64,000 bases of DNA from contig NZ_JRJE01000031.1 in assembly GCF_000763295.1 (NCBI RefSeq), positions 1 through 64,000 of the forward strand, read 5' to 3'. Shown here piece after piece: positions 42,151 to 51,367 of this stretch. Source of the stretch: Thalassospira australica. GTDB taxonomy: Bacteria > Pseudomonadota > Alphaproteobacteria > Rhodospirillales > Thalassospiraceae. The notes beneath the pieces are model-generated. The model was not told the DNA's origin. It did not search any database and was given only the letters and a program-made list of their open reading frames with translations. Each line of letters begins with the position of its first letter. The stretch's first letter is position 1. The translations under genes and the position numbers were made by a program.

Positions 42151-42648
42151 ATGAAAGCCCCCCAAATGGCGGATGCCCCACGCAATTTGACCTGGATTGA
42201 GTGCCGGTTTGACGAGCTGTCGCCGTGCCAAGTACATGGCCTGTTCAAGCTGCGCCAACAGATATTCATCATAGAACAGGATTGTATCTATCCGGATATC
42301 GACGGGCTTGACCCGGTATGTCAGCACATTTTGACATGTGATGATGACGATGTTCTGGCCGCAGTGCGCATTGTGGCACCCGGAATTGACCCTAATCACC
42401 TGGAACAGGGTGACAGGCCTGCAATCGGGCGTGTCGTTACGAGCGAAAAATTGCGCGGGCAGGGGATTGGCCGAAAACTGATGATCCGGGCAATCGAGTC
42501 TTGCGGGCACCAGTTCGCTGGGAAACCGATTTACCTCAATGCACAGCTGTATCTTCGCAGTTTTTATGAAAGCCTTGGGTTTGTGCAGTTTGGGGATGAG
42601 TATGAAGAAGACGGAATTCCCCATATCAGCATGGAACGACCGGCATAA
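42151..42648 (+). CDS. ElaA-like GNAT acetyltransferase
   Basis: The 165-residue protein matches the ElaA branch of GNATs: LYKLRQQIFIIEQDC-like segment (LFKLRQQIFIIEQDCIYPDIDGLD), acetyl-CoA loop LRGQGIGRKLM, and the C-terminal FYESLGFVQFGDEYEEDGIPHI. Substrate unknown. A second ATG at 42166 is possible. It lies 42 bases after tusA on the same strand and may share its transcript. A shared terminator with the convergent DUF2336 gene follows. Confidence 0.88.
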   Translation: MKAPQMADAPRNLTWIECRFDELSPCQVHGLFKLRQQIFIIEQDCIYPDIDGLDPVCQHILTCDDDDVLAAVRIVAPGIDPNHLEQGDRPAIGRVVTSEKLRGQGIGRKLMIRAIESCGHQFAGKPIYLNAQLYLRSFYESLGFVQFGDEYEEDGIPHISMERPA

Positions 42649-42660
42649 CCGGGCCGGATA

Positions 42661-42697
42661 ACGACAAATGGCCCCGTTAACGTGGGCCGTTTGTCGT
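42661..42697. terminator. Shared terminator of ElaA and DUF2336 genes
   Basis: ACGACAAATGGCCC and GGGCCGTTTGTCGT form a 14-bp stem with one wobble around CGTTAACGT. It includes the TAA of the DUF2336 gene. Confidence 0.7.
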
Positions 42698-44077
42698 CAT
42701 GCCTGTGAAGAATTCAAGCTGCCAATTCATGTCATCTTCGCTCAGTGGATATTGGTTTCCATTGCGTGGGTTCAGGGTTTGGCTTGGGGGGACATGCCCG
42801 AGTTTGACCTGAATTTTAACAGCCAAATCAGCCGGAAGCCCTGCTTTCCACGTTAAAGAGACGACACCCTTGGCGGAATGGGTGTTGAGAACCTTTGACA
42901 CAGCGTCCGGCGCAATGCCCGAAAGAACTGCAAGCGAGGCGCGCGCAAATTTCACATCATTGGCGGCAAGTGCCTTTGCGACTTCCTTGGCCGTCAGTTT
43001 CTTTTTGGCATGCAGGGCAAGTGCCTTTTCAAAGGCGGACTCGCCTTCCTCTTCTTCCTCTTCGCCAACAATCCCCTGGGCACCGGGTTTCGGTTCGGCT
43101 TTTTCGTCTGGTTTGGCGGCTTTCTTCTTGTCCTTTTCGCCCTTGATCGTTTTGGCGTCAGTGGCAACTTCGTCGCGCTTTTCAAATTCACCCGACGCGA
43201 TCCGGCGTTGGACGACTTCGCGGACCGCGTCGAGCTGATCTTTTTTAAGGTCCTTGCGTCGCTCAAGTACGCTGATCAGGTTTTCAGCGACAAAGCGTGC
43301 AAGTTTTCCTGCTGCTGTTGGTGGCAGTTGTGGGCGTTCGACCAGTGATTCGTGCCATTCCGGATAATCCGGGGCACGGTCGATCAACTGATCGAGTGTC
43401 TCTTCGCGAATCTGTGCTGATTTGTTGCCAAGCAGATGGGAAATTGCATCCTTGTCGCTGCTTGCGGCAATGGCATCGGCAAGTTTTTCGCCAACATTTC
43501 GGCGTCGGGAAACGAAGCTCAGCGCGCCGCGACCAGAACTGCTTTCAATTATTTCAAGCAAGTCATCTTCGTTCAGAACCGGCGAATATTGCAGAACCGG
43601 ACCACAAACGACACTTTCGGTATCACGTGCGAGTTGCTGAATGATCGGTTGCGGGGCGTCAGCGATATCCTTGAGAGTTTCGGAAATTACCTGACGTACA
43701 TGCACGGCCTGATCGCGCGCGAGTTTATCAAGCGCCTCAAAGGTCATGCGACGCAACTTGTCTGTTTCGTTGGCGGTCAGACCAGCAGAAAGGTTTGCGA
43801 TTTTTTCGGCCAGACTGCCACGTACACCGTCATCGGCATCATCGGTCAGAAGAACATCGGCCTGAACCGGCGTTGCTTCGTTGGCTGCAATGTGCCGGCG
43901 CACCGATGAGTCCTGATCGGTCGCCAGGAAATACAGGATTTCGGGCTTGGTGTCGTGACGTTGCGCAAGCTTCCCCCGGACGTTGGCATCCGGGCTGGCC
44001 GCCATTTGCTTGGCTTCGTCATAGGTGATTGGTGTTTCGCTTCGCTTGGTAAATACCCGCTGCAAAAAACCCTTCAT
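42677..44077 (-). CDS. DUF2336 domain protein
   Basis: The 466-residue protein contains alpha-helical repeats of the DUF2336 type (about residues 15-330, e.g. ANVRGKLAQRHDTKPEILYFLATDQDSSVRRHIA). A Lys/Ala/Pro-rich linker with six consecutive Glu (about 320-355) precedes a small C-terminal helical region. No enzymatic motif is seen. AGGAGG lies nine bases before the ATG, and the gene follows a GGDEF gene by 12 bases, so it belongs to the EAL-GGDEF operon. A role as an effector or scaffold in c-di-GMP signalling is an inference from context. Confidence 0.85.
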   Translation of the reverse strand: MKGFLQRVFTKRSETPITYDEAKQMAASPDANVRGKLAQRHDTKPEILYFLATDQDSSVRRHIAANEATPVQADVLLTDDADDGVRGSLAEKIANLSAGLTANETDKLRRMTFEALDKLARDQAVHVRQVISETLKDIADAPQPIIQQLARDTESVVCGPVLQYSPVLNEDDLLEIIESSSGRGALSFVSRRRNVGEKLADAIAASSDKDAISHLLGNKSAQIREETLDQLIDRAPDYPEWHESLVERPQLPPTAAGKLARFVAENLISVLERRKDLKKDQLDAVREVVQRRIASGEFEKRDEVATDAKTIKGEKDKKKAAKPDEKAEPKPGAQGIVGEEEEEEGESAFEKALALHAKKKLTAKEVAKALAANDVKFARASLAVLSGIAPDAVSKVLNTHSAKGVVSLTWKAGLPADLAVKIQVKLGHVPPSQTLNPRNGNQYPLSEDDMNWQLEFFTGMTTNGPR

Positions 44078-44089
44078 CGGGTATTCCTC

Positions 44090-45826
44090 CTAATTTTCTA
44101 TCTTTGCCGAATCTTTCGATCCGGGTGCGGCAGCGATGCCAAAACGGCCTTTGCCGAGTTTCTTGACCTGATACATGGTCTGATCTGCTCGTTGTACAAG
44201 TTGTTCAAGCGTTTCTTGTGAATCGGGTTCGTGAACCGCGATGCCAACAGAGATGCCCAACGGATGATCTGCATCACCGGAATACTTGCCTAGAACCGCG
44301 CTTTCCTTCATCAGCGTCTTGGCGCGTCCCGAGGCTGCTGAAATATCTGCACCTTCCAGCCACAGCACAAATTCATCACCGCCAAGGCGCGCAACCAGAT
44401 CGGCCGGGCGAACGTTTTCCTGCAATACCTGGGTCAGAGCAAGAATGGCGTCATCACCGGCCTGATGGCCGTGGATATCATTGACCAGTTTGAAGTTGTC
44501 CATATCGACATACATCAATGCAGCGGGTGCATTTTCACGGCGCAGGCGACTATGACGGCGTTTTAGTTCCTCAAAGAATGCCCGGCGGTTCAAAAGCCCG
44601 GTCATGCCATCGGTACGTGACAAGGTCAGAATACGTTCGTGCTGGATGGCTTGTTCGATGGCGATGCCAACCTGATCAGAGACTTCGGACATGATGGCGC
44701 GTTCGCCATCCGTTGGTGCCGGGTGATCGGCATCAAACACGAAAACCACCGCACCATTGTTGCGCTGATGGTAATGGCAGCGCAGAGCCAGAACGCGATG
44801 TTGTCCAATCTGGGCTTCGAAGGTTTCCTCTGTAGTCTGCAAACGATCAAGTGCCTGTTGTGCTACATCGTTTGCCTGTTCGTCATCGTTGCCAGCAGCC
44901 AATTCCAGCGCGTCGGTTTCGTCATTGCGTTTAAAGATAATGCAATGAGAACAGGCCAGCGCACGCGTACTTGCTTCTGATGCGCCCTTAAGTACCTTCA
45001 ACGGATTAATTTCATCACGCATGGAACGCACGATATAGGTCATCAACCGGTCACGGTTTCGTGCCGTGGCGACTTCGCTTTCGCGGCGACGCTGTTCGGT
45101 GATGTCATGGGCAAGACCACGGGTCCCAACCCAGGTACCGTCACGCGAATAAACCGGTGTAGAGGAGACAGAAAGACATGCATCGCGCCCGTTCGAACGA
45201 CGGAACCAGATCGGCACATCGCGTACAGCTTTTTGGCTTCGAAAAACATGTTCGCTATCCTGATCTGCGGTATCAAGCAGGAAGCTTCCCGGCGCACGGC
45301 CGACAATGTCATCTGCACGATATCCAAGTGCACCGCGCGGCGAGACAAAGATGAATTTGCCGTTTGCGTCGGTTTCCCAAGCAAAGGCAGACGAGACTTC
45401 AACGATATCGCGGTAACGTTGGCGCGAATCAATTAACGCTTCGCGCAGGTTACGGTCCATGCTGACATCACGCGGCAGGATCATGACCTGATTTTTCGTG
45501 GTTGGCAGGGCTGTGAGTTCCAGCGTTGCGGTCCCGCGCTGCACTTCAAAGGTCATCATTTCAACAACACCGCCCGGTGTGGTCAGAGCGCGGCGGATCA
45601 GTTGATAAATTTCGGGAAACAGACCATCGCGGATGCCACTTGCAAACCCGATTGCATTCTTGTTGGCAAACAGCGGCATGCCATGGGCATCCATCACGAT
45701 AACAGGGGCCTCTGCCTCAGCCATGACTTTGGGGTCAAGCGTAAAGACATCTGCGTCGTAATTTGTCAGATCATCAATCATGTCGGCATTATGCTCGCGG
45801 GTATTTGCCGGTGGACGGGAAGTCAT
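44090..45826 (-). CDS. PAS-GAF diguanylate cyclase
   Basis: The 578-residue protein has an N-terminal PAS-like region (about 35-125), a clear PAS (about 135-250, FAWETDANGKFIFVSP), a GAF-like domain (about 265-400) and a GGDEF domain (about 405-560). The active loop is GGDEF, with RxxD inhibitory site (RPADLVARLGGDEF). It should synthesise c-di-GMP in the cytoplasm. Its ATG overlaps the stop of the EAL gene (ATGA) and has AGGAGG six bases upstream. The adjacent hydrolase and DUF2336 protein suggest a self-contained signalling unit. Confidence 0.92.
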   Translation of the reverse strand: MTSRPPANTREHNADMIDDLTNYDADVFTLDPKVMAEAEAPVIVMDAHGMPLFANKNAIGFASGIRDGLFPEIYQLIRRALTTPGGVVEMMTFEVQRGTATLELTALPTTKNQVMILPRDVSMDRNLREALIDSRQRYRDIVEVSSAFAWETDANGKFIFVSPRGALGYRADDIVGRAPGSFLLDTADQDSEHVFRSQKAVRDVPIWFRRSNGRDACLSVSSTPVYSRDGTWVGTRGLAHDITEQRRRESEVATARNRDRLMTYIVRSMRDEINPLKVLKGASEASTRALACSHCIIFKRNDETDALELAAGNDDEQANDVAQQALDRLQTTEETFEAQIGQHRVLALRCHYHQRNNGAVVFVFDADHPAPTDGERAIMSEVSDQVGIAIEQAIQHERILTLSRTDGMTGLLNRRAFFEELKRRHSRLRRENAPAALMYVDMDNFKLVNDIHGHQAGDDAILALTQVLQENVRPADLVARLGGDEFVLWLEGADISAASGRAKTLMKESAVLGKYSGDADHPLGISVGIAVHEPDSQETLEQLVQRADQTMYQVKKLGKGRFGIAAAPGSKDSAKIEN

Positions 45827-47688
45827 ACGCGTCCTCCTGTGATGGTTGACGCATTTTGGTCATTGGTTTCGGTCCCGTTGGGGGATGCAATGTTGGTTCG
45901 GTGATAGGCGTCTTCGCTGCCAATCGTTACCGGTGGCCCCAGATGATAGCCCTGACCGTAATCAATTCCGAGATCACGCACGAGTTCGTAACTGGCCTGA
46001 TCATGGATCATTTCAGCAATGGTATGAATGCCAAGGTCGCGGCACAAAAGCGCGGTTGCCTTAAGAAAAGCGCGCCCTTTGGGATTGGCAAGGGCCGTGC
46101 GCATTGCGCCACCGTCAAACTTGATAATATCGACATCAAGCGCGCTGAGGTATTCAAAGTTCGCAGCGCCCGCGCCAAAATCGTCCAGACAAATTTCATG
46201 GCCGCGTTCGCGCAGCATCTGCAACCCATTGTTTACGTCTGCCAAACCGCGGATACGTGATGTTTCGGTCACCTCAAACAAAATGTGATGTGATGCGATG
46301 TCATAGTTGTCGAGCAGCGCGATCAGGGCCGGCATAAAACCGGCCTGTTCAAGTGAATGCCCTGAAAGGTTAACTGCAACGGGATAGGGGATGCTATCGG
46401 GATTGTCGCGCAGGTGATCCAGAACCTTGCTGCACATCGCCAGATCGAATTCAGTGATAAGGCCTGTGCCTTCGGCAAAGTGAATGATTTGATCAACAGC
46501 CAGCGGGCTTTCACCGATGTTAAAGCGCGCAAGTGCTTCAAAATGGTGCATTTCCTGGCTGCCAAGCTGAACAATCGGTTGCAGTGCGACGGCAAACGAA
46601 CCGTTTTCAACGATCTCTCGGAAGGCGCGTACCGATTTCAGCGTTTCATTGATCAGGTGCGGAAGGCTGGCAGAAAGGCGGGCGGCGCTGACATCGTTCT
46701 GAGCTTTACGCTGCATGCGGTTCAGGGCATAGGCGACGGCGCGCGTCAGATTCGTGTCGCGGTCATTGTCATCCGTCTCATTGTCAAAGTGATGGATGTT
46801 GCGCGCACTTTCGTAGTCATTGCCAAACAGGTCGGCTGTCTTTGAAGGTTTTGCCGATTTATCGTCGGTGTCGGGACCATTTGTCAGGGATACCAGACTA
46901 TCAATGCCATCAATTGGTGTGGGGGCCTTGATGTCTTCGAGATCGGCCCGCAAGGCACTGGCATAAGCAACAATCCTGCGTTCCAGTTCGATCATTGGTT
47001 CGTCAACAGGATGGATTTTGCTCGTCTTTTCGGGGGCAGGCGCGTCTTTGGGCGCTGAAGAGCTAAACTGTTTCGCACCAATTCCGATCAGACGGGCCAG
47101 TTCATTTGTTGCCGCTGTTTCAGCTTGCGACCGCGATGCCGCTAGATTTTCAAGCACGACCAGCGCTTCGCTATGGTAGCTCTGCGTCGAAATCTCGTTG
47201 AGTGCCGCGCTATTGTGTGTTTCCGCGCTGATATTCTGGCGGATGACGGCATTTTGCAGAATGATACGATCAATGCCCGACCGGGCACGTGGACGAATAG
47301 CGCGATGACGTGCTGCGATGTAATAGCGGCTGGACGGATCTGAAAGCATGTAACCGCTTAGTGAGAGCGGCACGGATTCCTGTACCGGGGTTCCGTCAGA
47401 ATCGCAAAGCTGAAAATCAAGATCGAGCTCTTCAAGGCGTTTAAGGCCGCTTCCACTGTGAAGATAGGCGCGCAGCAATGGGCGTTCGGATTTCACGACA
47501 ATTTTTTCGAATGCTTCACCGATCAGACGATCCGGCATGCAGCCCAACAGACTCTCTGTAGCCCCGGCAACAAACAGGATATAGCCGTTTTCATCGACCT
47601 CAAGGAGCATATCCGCCCAGCAGAAGGCCATTGCCGCCAAAAGATCCTGATCGTTTGTTTCCGCAGAGTAATCGTTATTATCTGTCAT
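45823..47688 (-). CDS. EAL domain c-di-GMP phosphodiesterase
   Basis: The 621-residue protein has an N-terminal PAS-like region (about 10-130), a long variable helical middle (about 150-350) and a C-terminal EAL domain (about 365-610). The catalytic set appears complete: EALAR, VNLSG, EVTETS, DDFGAG, the Lys of IIKFDG, the Glu of IAEMIH and the Gln of GQGYHLGPP. It should hydrolyse c-di-GMP to pGpG. The ATG at 47688 (MTDNN) is favoured over 47790, though neither has a strong Shine-Dalgarno. It heads the EAL-GGDEF-DUF2336 operon. A perfect dyad lies upstream at 47769-47792. Confidence 0.92.
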   Translation of the reverse strand: MTDNNDYSAETNDQDLLAAMAFCWADMLLEVDENGYILFVAGATESLLGCMPDRLIGEAFEKIVVKSERPLLRAYLHSGSGLKRLEELDLDFQLCDSDGTPVQESVPLSLSGYMLSDPSSRYYIAARHRAIRPRARSGIDRIILQNAVIRQNISAETHNSAALNEISTQSYHSEALVVLENLAASRSQAETAATNELARLIGIGAKQFSSSAPKDAPAPEKTSKIHPVDEPMIELERRIVAYASALRADLEDIKAPTPIDGIDSLVSLTNGPDTDDKSAKPSKTADLFGNDYESARNIHHFDNETDDNDRDTNLTRAVAYALNRMQRKAQNDVSAARLSASLPHLINETLKSVRAFREIVENGSFAVALQPIVQLGSQEMHHFEALARFNIGESPLAVDQIIHFAEGTGLITEFDLAMCSKVLDHLRDNPDSIPYPVAVNLSGHSLEQAGFMPALIALLDNYDIASHHILFEVTETSRIRGLADVNNGLQMLRERGHEICLDDFGAGAANFEYLSALDVDIIKFDGGAMRTALANPKGRAFLKATALLCRDLGIHTIAEMIHDQASYELVRDLGIDYGQGYHLGPPVTIGSEDAYHRTNIASPNGTETNDQNASTITGGRV

Positions 47689-48055
47689 ATGCGAACCGTC
47701 ATCATAGCCGCCTGATATTGATGCGCTGTTGGTCGCGCAGTCTACATTAAATAGCGATCTTACTAAGGATATGAAGGATTTGCACTTCATATGCCAAAAA
47801 ATAAAATGCCATGCCTGTTCGACACGGGCTCGTGATGGATTTGCACTGGGTCAATTCGATCAAGCGGCTTTTGAAACACGCATCAGATGATGCTTTTTGC
47901 GGGCTTCTGGACAAACAGGTGCGCGATAGGGCGATGGGGTGATGTGTTAATAAAGCTTGATGTTGTTGTGGTTTCACGATCAACTTTGGGTTGGTTCTTG
48001 TTCGTTGGGCCATCCACCTGATTCCCGTTGAAATCACAAACTTCACGAGGCCGCT
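47689..48055. other. Divergent intergenic stretch, no gene supported
   Basis: This region separates the leftward EAL operon and the rightward amine oxidase gene. A leftward 99-codon frame (47747-48046) has no start signal or recognisable sequence. The stretch holds the dyad at 47769-47792 and a direct repeat of GGATTTGCACT near 47776 and 47835. Confidence 0.5.
47769..47792. promoter_or_regulatory. ATATGAAG-N8-CTTCATAT operator-like dyad
   Basis: A perfect 8-bp inverted repeat with an 8-base spacer lies about 80 bases upstream of the EAL start. It is a good candidate operator of the c-di-GMP operon. Confidence 0.55.
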
Positions 48056-49435
48056 GTGCTCAATCGAAACATCAACCGCCGTCGATTTATCAAGTCAGTT
48101 CTTTTGACCAGCGGCGTTGTGGCTGTGGCCACCCGTTTGGGCGTGACAAATGCACATGCTTTGGAGGGCACATCGGTCGTGATCGTTGGTGCCGGGATTG
48201 CAGGGCTTGGGGCCGCCAATCTATTGGGCAAACAAGGCGCAAGCGTAACTGTTGTGGAAGCCAAACCGCATATTGGCGGAAGATTATTAACCGATTGGTC
48301 AATGGGGGCCCCTTTTGAGGTCGGGGCAGGTTGGATCCATGGACCATCTTCTGACAACCCGACAAAGCAACTCGCAGAGGCTGTCGGTGCCAAATATGCT
48401 GTAACCGATGACGAAAACGCGGTTTATTTTGATGTTGAAGGTTACGAATATGACGAAGATGAGGTCGAGCGGATTATCGATGCTTGGGAAGGTGTTCTGG
48501 ATCATATCGACAACACTTATGAAGTGAATGACCCCCGTAGTCTGCTTCAGGCCATCAAGGATTACCGTCCGGCATATTTAAATGATCCGGGGATCATGTG
48601 GGCGTTTTCTGCCTTTACCGAGTTTTCAAAGGGGGGCGCGATTGAGAAACTTTCTGCGCCGTTGTTTAACTGGGACGATGCCTTTGAAGGGGCGGACGTT
48701 GTTGTCACATCGGGGTATGACGAAATACTTAAACCCCTTGCCGACGGGCTGGATATCAAGCTTTCCCAAACTGTTTTATCGATAGATTACAGCGCCAAAG
48801 AAGGTGTTGTTGTCACGACAGACAAAGGCACATTTACGGGTGATTACTGTATTTGTTCGGTTCCTCTTGGTGTGCTTAAGGCGAACAAGATCAAGTTCAG
48901 CCCCGAACTTCCAAAAGACTATCGCAACGCGATAGAAGCGCTTGGATTTGGCAGTGTGACAAAACTGGCGCTAAAATTCGACGAGCCGTTTTGGGATATC
49001 GAGACCCAATATTTCGGGATCACGACAGAGCCGAAAGGGCGGTGGAACTACTGGCTGAATTATCGAACATTTTCCGACGAGAACATTCTGTTGGGCCTAA
49101 GTGTTGGCGACTATGCGCTCAAAGCCGACCGTATGTCGGATGAGGAAATGGTCGAAGATGCCTTGGACGTCCTGTGGAATGTCTGGGAAGATGAGGTGGG
49201 AGAACCCATTCAGATACAGGCAACGCATTGGGCGACAGATCCGGAAACGCTTGGTGCCTATTCCTTCCCGCAGCCGGGAAATAGCAAATCGGATTTCGAT
49301 GATTTGGGCGACCCGATTGATGGTCGGCTAATTCTTGCTGGTGAACATACGATTTTCGATTACGCAGGAACAACGCATGGCGCCTATATGACGGGCCTGC
49401 GGGCTGCGGAATTTATTATCGATGAAGAAAGTTAG
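48056..49435 (+). CDS. Tat-exported flavin amine oxidase
   Basis: The 459-residue protein begins with a twin-arginine signal (RRRFIK, residues 8-13; AHA cleavage near 35). A FAD Rossmann motif VGAGIAGLGAANL (44-56) with the GGR pattern at IGGRLL follows. The C-terminal LILAGEHTIFDYAGTTHGAYMTGLRAAEF is the second FAD motif. The layout matches monoamine/polyamine oxidases. It would oxidise an amine in the periplasm using FAD inserted before export. Translation starts at GTG with GAGG five bases upstream. No partner gene is adjacent. Confidence 0.9.
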   Translation: MLNRNINRRRFIKSVLLTSGVVAVATRLGVTNAHALEGTSVVIVGAGIAGLGAANLLGKQGASVTVVEAKPHIGGRLLTDWSMGAPFEVGAGWIHGPSSDNPTKQLAEAVGAKYAVTDDENAVYFDVEGYEYDEDEVERIIDAWEGVLDHIDNTYEVNDPRSLLQAIKDYRPAYLNDPGIMWAFSAFTEFSKGGAIEKLSAPLFNWDDAFEGADVVVTSGYDEILKPLADGLDIKLSQTVLSIDYSAKEGVVVTTDKGTFTGDYCICSVPLGVLKANKIKFSPELPKDYRNAIEALGFGSVTKLALKFDEPFWDIETQYFGITTEPKGRWNYWLNYRTFSDENILLGLSVGDYALKADRMSDEEMVEDALDVLWNVWEDEVGEPIQIQATHWATDPETLGAYSFPQPGNSKSDFDDLGDPIDGRLILAGEHTIFDYAGTTHGAYMTGLRAAEFIIDEES

Positions 49436-49458
49436 GCCAATACGCTTTTGATTTAAGC

Positions 49459-50178
49459 TCAGGCAGCGTCGTGATCTTTTGTTTTGTTTTCACTGACGTT
49501 TCGCTTGGCATGTTTTTGCGCATACATTTCTTCGTCAGCGCTCCGAATCAGATCGGCAATATCACATTTGGCGTCATAGATCGTGTGACCAAAGCTTGCC
49601 TTGATTGCCAATGCCTTGCCCTGCCAGATCAGCGGAAAGCGGGCGATGGCTTTTTGTAGCTGTAGTATCCGTTTTTCAGCGGCATCCGGGGCGCTGCCGC
49701 TCATCAAGATGGCAAATTCGTCCCCGCCAAAGCGGGCAACAAAATCATCTGAACGGGTATGTGTGCGAAGGTTCTGCCCAAAGTGACGCAGAACGGCATC
49801 CCCTGCGGCATGGCCATGTTTGTCATTAATTTGTTTGAAGCCATCAAGATCGGCAATGACCAGCAAGCCTGCCTCTTCCGTGCGTGCGGAACGCGCGATT
49901 GCCTCACGTGTTCGGCGCATGAATCCGCGGCGATTGTAAAGGCCGGTTAACTCATCGGTTTCGACCATGAGTTCAAGTTGGCGGATACGGTTTTGTTGCT
50001 GATCAAGACGGGATTGCATGTCACGGGCCAGATCAACCAGTGTTGACAATGCATTACGCTGTTCGGTTTCCTCAGTGGCGCGATTGTTGATCGCCGTATG
50101 CTGCTGAAATTCAGCAGCAAGTTTCATGAGTAAATCGATTTGCGTCTTTTCCATGTCGTGTCTTGTAATCAATGACAT
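49459..50178 (-). CDS. Soluble GGDEF diguanylate cyclase
   Basis: The 239-residue protein has an N-terminal coiled coil (about 15-75) and a GGDEF domain (about 75-230) with active loop GGDEF and RxxD inhibitory site (RSDDFVARFGGDEF). It lacks a sensor or membrane domain. It probably forms a coiled-coil dimer and makes c-di-GMP. The start at 50178 is used; an ATG at 50154 is possible. It is convergent with the amine oxidase gene. Confidence 0.88.
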   Translation of the reverse strand: MSLITRHDMEKTQIDLLMKLAAEFQQHTAINNRATEETEQRNALSTLVDLARDMQSRLDQQQNRIRQLELMVETDELTGLYNRRGFMRRTREAIARSARTEEAGLLVIADLDGFKQINDKHGHAAGDAVLRHFGQNLRTHTRSDDFVARFGGDEFAILMSGSAPDAAEKRILQLQKAIARFPLIWQGKALAIKASFGHTIYDAKCDIADLIRSADEEMYAQKHAKRNVSENKTKDHDAA

Positions 50179-50300
50179 CAGATGGTGGAACCCTTAAAAG
50201 GATACGTAATCTTGTACCGTCCATCGCGTTACAAGAACCTTAACGTGGCACGAAAGAGTTTGTGTCAGAATAGAATCGTTCACGCAAAGGAGAACGACCA

Positions 50301-50609
50301 ATGAAAAACTGTTATATGGTTGGAATAACGCAGAAAATTGCAATTGTTGGCGTTGTCTTTGCGCTGGCTGGCTGTTCATTCCTGCAAAAGGAGAGCTTCA
50401 CGGTTGACGGAAAAATTACAGATCACGGGCAGGAATGTGTGACCTTCCGTGCCGATGACGGGACGCTTTATGCGTTGGCCAGCAAGGCAAGTCGTTTCCG
50501 TCCTGGTGATACGGTGCGTATAACCGGTCATCTGGCGTTGATGACGACCTGCACAGAGGCAACAACCCTGATCGTTGACAAGATTGCGCTGCTTGCGCCG
50601 GGGAAGTAA
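50301..50609 (+). CDS. Small lipoprotein, DUF5818-like
   Basis: The 102-residue product has a lipoprotein signal with lipobox LAGC (Cys25). The mature part has a beta-rich OB-like pattern (FTVDGKITDHGQECVTFRADDG then DTVRITGHLALM), reminiscent of DUF5818. It should sit in the periplasm, anchored in a membrane. AGGAG precedes the ATG at ideal spacing. Function unknown. Confidence 0.75.
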   Translation: MKNCYMVGITQKIAIVGVVFALAGCSFLQKESFTVDGKITDHGQECVTFRADDGTLYALASKASRFRPGDTVRITGHLALMTTCTEATTLIVDKIALLAPGK

Positions 50610-50627
50610 CGAAAAGCCCTATTTGCG

Positions 50628-51365
50628 TTAATTTGCAGCAAAACAATCGGTGCCGTCAGCTTGAAGCTGGCGGCATTGTTGTTTGGCGATATCGGGGCTG
50701 ACAAAGCCAGTGAGTTGAAGACGGTGATAAATGCCTTGGCTGCCAAGGTCGGCAGCGATGATCTTCTTTTCATAGGACTTGGCAAGTTCGGGATAACGAA
50801 TGCGGAAACTGGCCCAGTAAGTCTCCGCCGTAATCACATCACGAAATGCACCGAGTTGAATTAAATGGTGGCCCGATGTGGCTGGTAATGCGGTCTCGAC
50901 AGGTGCGGTCATTTTGGCCGCAGGTTTCGGTTTCGAAGTGACGACCACGGTTGCAGACAAGTCGTTTGTTGTTGGCAGGCCTTGCGGAGCTGCTGGTGCC
51001 GGTTTGGTTGGCCGGGGGCGCACAGGGGCGCCGGTCAAAGTCTGGTGATATTGTGTTGCAAGCGATGGTATTTCGGGTTCTTCGCCGATTGTATCTCTTG
51101 CCGGAATTGTACCGGGTAGCAGGCTGACAGGGCCATTGCCAGTTTGCGCTGTTGATGCGCGGGCGGGCAGGTCTGTTGGAATGATCGCCGTGCCGGTGGG
51201 GATGGGCCCGTTTGCTGTTTGGGGTGTGGCGTGGTTTGGTAAAACCGACGCGATGGCAAATGCCGTAACAACAAAAAAGAAGCGACCACCCCGTTTGATT
51301 GATGCGCTTACGAATGGCGACGATACCGTCGGACATTGTTGGCGATCACGAGGTGGCCGAAACAT
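50628..51365 (-). CDS. SPOR domain periplasmic protein
   Basis: The 245-residue protein has an N-terminal membrane/signal segment (about 28-45), a long Pro/Ala/Thr-rich linker, and a C-terminal SPOR domain (about 168-243, HLIQLGAFRDVITAETYWASF). SPOR domains bind denuded peptidoglycan glycans at division sites. The ATG comes two bases after the TAA of the Lon-like gene, so the two are probably coupled. Confidence 0.85.
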   Translation of the reverse strand: MFRPPRDRQQCPTVSSPFVSASIKRGGRFFFVVTAFAIASVLPNHATPQTANGPIPTGTAIIPTDLPARASTAQTGNGPVSLLPGTIPARDTIGEEPEIPSLATQYHQTLTGAPVRPRPTKPAPAAPQGLPTTNDLSATVVVTSKPKPAAKMTAPVETALPATSGHHLIQLGAFRDVITAETYWASFRIRYPELAKSYEKKIIAADLGSQGIYHRLQLTGFVSPDIAKQQCRQLQADGTDCFAAN

Positions 51366-51367
51366 TC

